Of a stretch of 17,331 nt of DNA, positions 14,231 to 17,331 are shown in pieces. The notes beneath the pieces are model-generated. The model worked only from the letters and a program-made list of their open reading frames with translations, did no database searches and had not been told where the DNA came from. The position numbers were made by a program, and so were the translations under genes. Location: contig DATJUC010000259.1 in NCBI GenBank assembly GCA_035502675.1, positions 1 through 17,331 on the forward strand. The letters are read 5' to 3'. Numbering within the stretch: the first letter of the stretch is position 1; the number at the start of each line of letters is the position of its first letter. This DNA comes from DATJUC01 sp035502675 (lineage in GTDB: Bacteria; Vulcanimicrobiota; Vulcanimicrobiia; Vulcanimicrobiales; Vulcanimicrobiaceae).

Positions 14231-14956
14231 TCACGCCGCGACCGTGTCCCACAGAACGAGCTCGCCCGAACCGCGCACGGCGAGCGCCGAAACGTTGAAC
14301 GTCCGCACGGCGTCGCCCGTCTGCAGCCGATCGCCGTTGACTTCTACCGTGCCGTCGGCGACGAAGAGAAAACCGTAGCGTTGCGGCGCGAACTGGTATA
14401 CGACGGAGTCGTTCTGAATGCGCGCGACGGCGAAGGTTGCATTTTGCGTGATCCGAATCGGCGCCTCGACCGAAGGATCGCCGCTGACCGCGCGCAGCCA
14501 GCGTCCGGTGCGGTCGGCCGTCGCGAACTCCATCTGGCCGTACGAGGGAGCCGTCCCTGCTTCGCCCGGCAGAACCCACATTTGCACGAGGTGCAGCGGC
14601 TCGCCGGCGCGATTGTTGTATTCGCTGTGGCGAACGCCGGTGCCGGCACTCATGAACTGCACGCCGCCGGGGCCCACGACGCCCTCGTTGCCCATGCTGT
14701 CCCGATGCGCCAGCTCACCCGACAGAACGTAGGTGACGATCTCCATGTCGCGGTGCGGATGCGCCGGAAATCCCGCTCCGCCGGCGATCGTATCGTCGTT
14801 GAAGACGCGCAGAGCGCCCCACTGCACGTTCTCCGGGTCGTGATACTCGGCAAAGCTGAACGAGTGATACGTCTTCAGCCACCCGCGATCGAAGAAGGCG
14901 CGCTCGCCGGAGCGCTGGATCTCGAAGACCGGAGAGAGCGAAGCGGATGCCGTCAT
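14231..14956 (-). CDS. Pirin family protein (bicupin)
   Basis: A 241-residue two-cupin pirin. The N-terminal cupin has the metal-binding residues in AHPHRDMEIVTY (His66, His68) and GTGVRHSEYN (His110, Glu112), and the family marker GWLKTYHSFSFAEYHDP. The C-terminal half is the pirin C domain, as in E. coli YhhW, which has quercetin 2,3-dioxygenase activity in vitro; the physiological role of bacterial pirins is mostly unknown, so no substrate is claimed. ATG 14956 lies six bases after the glycosylase stop with GAAGGG close upstream, so the two genes form an operon. It lies on the strand opposite to the exporter genes around it. Confidence 0.93.
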   Translation of the reverse strand: MTASASLSPVFEIQRSGERAFFDRGWLKTYHSFSFAEYHDPENVQWGALRVFNDDTIAGGAGFPAHPHRDMEIVTYVLSGELAHRDSMGNEGVVGPGGVQFMSAGTGVRHSEYNNRAGEPLHLVQMWVLPGEAGTAPSYGQMEFATADRTGRWLRAVSGDPSVEAPIRITQNATFAVARIQNDSVVYQFAPQRYGFLFVADGTVEVNGDRLQTGDAVRTFNVSALAVRGSGELVLWDTVAA

Positions 14957-14962
14957 GGCCCT

Positions 14963-15874
14963 TCAAGACCTTTCCACGCCGCGCGCGGTTGCAAGGCGGC
15001 CGAGCAGCAGATGGTAGTAGAGCATTCCTCGCACCGGTCCCAGGATCTCGAGAACGGCGTCCAGGTCGATCGGCCGGCCCGCGAGGAGCACCACGCTGCG
15101 CGCCACGCCCGAGTCCCGCATCGGAAAGGTGTCGAGCCGGCCCAATCCGCGAAGCAAGACGACCGAGGCACTCCACGGTCCGATCCCGCGTACCGCCCGC
15201 AGACGTTCGGCAGCAGCGGCCGTAGGTAACCGCTCGAGCTGCGCGTCCTGCAGCGCTCCCGCCTCGAACGCCGCCGCGACCGAGCGCAAGTGCGCGACTT
15301 TGTTGGCCGACAGGCCGGCCGCACGCAGTACGTTTTCGGGTGCTTCCAACCAGCGCCGCGCCGAAGGAAACGGCAACGGCAGTCTCGGCGTATCGCCGGG
15401 CGCCGCAGGCATCGCCGGGCCGGACAGCGCTTCGATCGCGCGGCGCATGATCGCGCCGGCCGCGTAAATCGATATCTGCTGGAACACGATCGCGTGCGCG
15501 CACGCTTCCCATACGCTGACGTAGCGCGGCGGTTTGACGCCGTCGAATGACCGGGCGAGCGGGCGCAGCCACGGGATCTTCGCCGAGCGCCGGCGCCAGT
15601 CGCGCAAGTCCGCATCCACGCCCAGCATACGCGCGATCGTCGGCAGCCAGCGCATCCCGCGCTCGCCGGTCGTCCGCACTTCCAAGCGCGTCTCGTCGCG
15701 GGGGCGCACTGCGGCCAGCGTCGTGCCCGCATCGTCGGCGAACGCGCGATAGTACGTTCCGTCCTCATCGACGACGTCGACCACGTTAGCGGCCAAGCGC
15801 CGCAGCGCCGCGGCCGTGAGGTCGAGGCGGAAGGGGGCGCGGACGGGGAGCAGCGCCCGCTCGTTGAAGGTCAC
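14963..15874 (-). CDS. DNA-3-methyladenine glycosylase, AlkA-like (HhH-GPD)
   Basis: A base-excision repair glycosylase that removes alkylated purines. From GTG 15874 it has 303 residues (305 if TTG 15880 is used). An AlkA-type N-terminal domain (residues ~1-110) precedes the HhH-GPD domain: IVFQQIS helix, hairpin LRAVRGIGPWSASVVLLRG (about 225-245) and RLDTFPMRDSGV with catalytic Asp (residue 256 counted from the TTG), then GPVRGMLYYHLLLG, which matches the AlkA block near PWRSYALLHIW. Tryptophans of the AlkA pocket are not all kept. No Fe-S cysteines follow, unlike Nth/MutY. Its start nearly coincides with the divergent permease 2 start (15880), so either gene's promoter must lie inside the other. 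Confidence 0.85.
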   Translation of the reverse strand: MTFNERALLPVRAPFRLDLTAAALRRLAANVVDVVDEDGTYYRAFADDAGTTLAAVRPRDETRLEVRTTGERGMRWLPTIARMLGVDADLRDWRRRSAKIPWLRPLARSFDGVKPPRYVSVWEACAHAIVFQQISIYAAGAIMRRAIEALSGPAMPAAPGDTPRLPLPFPSARRWLEAPENVLRAAGLSANKVAHLRSVAAAFEAGALQDAQLERLPTAAAAERLRAVRGIGPWSASVVLLRGLGRLDTFPMRDSGVARSVVLLAGRPIDLDAVLEILGPVRGMLYYHLLLGRLATARGVERS

Positions 15875-15879
15875 CTGCA

Positions 15880-16674
15880 ATGCTGGCGGCCTACGTTCAG
15901 TATTGGCGAATCAACCTGCTGACGCTGCTCGAATACCGCGCGAACTTCGTGATGTGGTTCGCGTTCACCATCGTGTACCACGGAGTCGCACTGGCCGCCC
16001 TGTACGTGACGATGCGGCAGTTTCCGTCGATGAACGGCTGGGACTTCCGGCAAATGTTTTTCCTCTACGCATTGTGGATGACGTCGCACGAGTTGCACAA
16101 CACGCTCTTCTTTACGGTGGTCAGCGTTCCCGAGTACGTTCGGGAAGGGCGCTTCGATCGCTTTCTCGTGCGGCCCCTCGACACGCTCTTCCAGGTGCTG
16201 ACGGTGCCGCAGCAAATCGTTCCCGACGGTCTGGTGCTCGCGATTGCGACGCTCGCTTTGGCCACCGCCGCGGCGGGCGTCCGCATCGATTGGACGTTCG
16301 TCGTCTTCGTCCCGGCCATCGTCGCCGGCGGGGCGCTGATCGACCTGGGAATTTCGCTCGTGGTGGCGACCCTCTCGTTCTGGTTCGTGCGCGTCGACAC
16401 GTTGCGATGGGTCGTCATGTCGCTGGAACAAGATTTTACGCGTTATCCCATCAGCATCTACGCACGCGGCGTGCGGATCGTGCTGGCCTTCGTGCTCCCG
16501 TTCGCCTTCATGAATTACTTTCCGGCGGCGTACTTTCTCGGAAAGACCGACACCGGGCTGCACTTGGCTCCGGCCGTCGGACTGTTGACGCCCGCGATCG
16601 GTACGGCGTGGCTGCTGGCCGCTTACGCCTTCTGGCGCGTAGGACTGCGCCACTACCAGGGTACCGGCTCGTGA
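15880..16674 (+). CDS. ABC-2 exporter permease 2 (PF06182 family)
   Basis: The second PF06182 permease, 264 residues with about six helices. It shows the same layout as permease 1: YWRINLLTLLEYRANFVMWF at the N-terminus and VPEYVREGRFDRFLVRPLD, the equivalent of REGTI-DLMKP, after the second helix. It probably forms a heterodimer with permease 1, driven by the ATPase at 10710. ATG 15880 is preceded by GAAGG (15866-15870) at 9 nt spacing. It is separated from permease 1 by 2.6 kb of minus-strand genes, so it needs its own promoter, which would have to be inside the glycosylase gene. Its stop overlaps the serine hydrolase start (GTGA, 16671-16674). Confidence 0.88.
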   Translation: MLAAYVQYWRINLLTLLEYRANFVMWFAFTIVYHGVALAALYVTMRQFPSMNGWDFRQMFFLYALWMTSHELHNTLFFTVVSVPEYVREGRFDRFLVRPLDTLFQVLTVPQQIVPDGLVLAIATLALATAAAGVRIDWTFVVFVPAIVAGGALIDLGISLVVATLSFWFVRVDTLRWVVMSLEQDFTRYPISIYARGVRIVLAFVLPFAFMNYFPAAYFLGKTDTGLHLAPAVGLLTPAIGTAWLLAAYAFWRVGLRHYQGTGS

Positions 16675-17331
16675 AGCGCGCGGCTTTCATCGCCGGCGCC
16701 GGGGCCGTCGGTGCGACGCTCGCACTCGCGCCGCAGTGCGCTGCCGCGACGCTGCGCGGCCGCATCGCGGCACTTGCGAAGAGTTTTCCCGGAGCCATCG
16801 GCGTCTACGCGCGCGAGCTCGGCTCGCCGGCGCCGCTGGTTACGTACCGCGCCTACGAGAGCTTTCCGACCGCCTCGATCATCAAGCTGCTGATCCTGAC
16901 GACCGCGTTTGCCACCGAAGAGCTGCAGCCCGGTACGCTCGAGCGCCGCATCACGTTTCACGCCGGCGACCTGATCGCCGGATCGGACTTCATGTCGAAC
17001 GCCGCCGACGGCCAGCAGTTCACCGTGCGGCAACTGATCGTGCCGATGATTCAGGTGAGCGACAACACCGCAGCGAATTTGCTGATCGATTTTCTCGGAA
17101 TTCAGACCATCAACGAAATCGCGCGCGAAGCGGGCATGGACTCGACCCGGCTCGGCAGCAAATTTCTCGACTGGTATGCGGTCGTTCGGCATTCGGTCAA
17201 CGTCTCGACGCCGGCCGACATGGGACATCTCCTCTACGTCATCGAGCGCGGCGCGCACGAAGCGGTTCCGACCGTCGTTTCGGCCGCGCACTGCCGCACG
17301 ATGATCCAAATCATGCTCGGACAGACCGACC
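16671..17331 (+). CDS. Class A beta-lactamase-like serine hydrolase, exported, C-terminus cut by window edge
   Basis: The first 220 residues of an exported serine hydrolase of the class A beta-lactamase/PBP fold (PF13354). The N-terminus (KRAAFIAGAGAVGATLALA) resembles a Tat or Sec signal. The nucleophile motif SIIK (Ser69, Lys72) and SDN loop (130-132) are at class A spacing, followed by the STPADM helix start. The omega-loop motif ExxLN with the deacylating Glu166 is absent; the position reads KFLDWY. The KTG motif would lie beyond 17331. GTG 16671 overlaps the permease 2 stop (GTGA) and has AGGG 9 nt upstream, so it is coupled to the exporter. It may be a peptidase, esterase or penicillin-interacting enzyme rather than a resistance enzyme. 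Confidence 0.8.
   Translation, partial: MKRAAFIAGAGAVGATLALAPQCAAATLRGRIAALAKSFPGAIGVYARELGSPAPLVTYRAYESFPTASIIKLLILTTAFATEELQPGTLERRITFHAGDLIAGSDFMSNAADGQQFTVRQLIVPMIQVSDNTAANLLIDFLGIQTINEIAREAGMDSTRLGSKFLDWYAVVRHSVNVSTPADMGHLLYVIERGAHEAVPTVVSAAHCRTMIQIMLGQTD

Noticed and set aside
14147..15229. Plus-strand open frame of about 360 codons opposite pirin and AlkA
   Set aside because: Pirin and AlkA on the other strand carry intact catalytic motifs; the antisense product is charged low-complexity sequence.
1..17331. CRISPR arrays, tRNA/rRNA genes, insertion sequences, phage or toxin-antitoxin genes
   Set aside because: None is visible: no spaced direct repeats, no transposase or integrase motifs, no cloverleaf-like sequence.

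Overview
The window reads as a GC-rich, gene-dense bacterial chromosome segment. It has 20 protein genes and almost no spacer, with start and stop codons that often overlap (ATGA or GTGA) and many GTG and TTG starts. There are no tRNAs, rRNAs, insertion sequences or CRISPR arrays, and no stretch over 300 bases lacks a gene. The organism cannot be fixed from this sequence. The mix of a PaaX-controlled aromatic-CoA pathway, short Pro/Ser/Thr-rich secreted proteins, a lysine/arginine-rich DNA-coating protein and possibly leaderless genes would fit a soil or acid-habitat phylum such as Candidatus Eremiobacterota (WPS-2), but that is a guess.

Region 1 (1-6594) is an aromatic acid degradation locus. 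A BoxB/PaaA-type diiron ring epoxidase (cut by the window edge) is divergent from paaX, the repressor of phenylacetate-type pathways, with overlapping promoters between them. A small lipoprotein gene overlaps paaX by four bases. Facing them, on the minus strand, runs paaH - paaJ - aldehyde dehydrogenase - a small unknown gene. Together these would open an aromatic CoA thioester ring, oxidise the aldehyde formed, and finish by beta-oxidation to acetyl-CoA and succinyl-CoA.

Region 2 (6644-8817) holds small housekeeping or unknown genes: a Nudix hydrolase, a YjfB-like microprotein, a two-helix membrane microprotein, an alpha/beta hydrolase, and a histone H1-like protein that ends in a textbook terminator. 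The hydrolase/H1 divergent promoter shares a 13-base sequence (12 of 13 identical) with the epoxidase/paaX promoter 7.7 kb away.

Region 3 (8816-10668) is a minus-strand pair: a cytidylate-kinase-like protein overlapping an MFS exporter.

Region 4 (10710-17331) contains an ABC-2 exporter of the ATPase plus two-permease type (PF06182), broken up in an unusual way. A left-handed beta-helix protein with a changed metal site lies between ATPase and permease 1. Three minus-strand genes (secreted protein, pirin, AlkA-type glycosylase) lie between permease 1 and permease 2. A class A beta-lactamase-like serine hydrolase lacking the usual Glu166 is coupled to permease 2. This exporter/envelope-hydrolase cluster is the best candidate for something undescribed.
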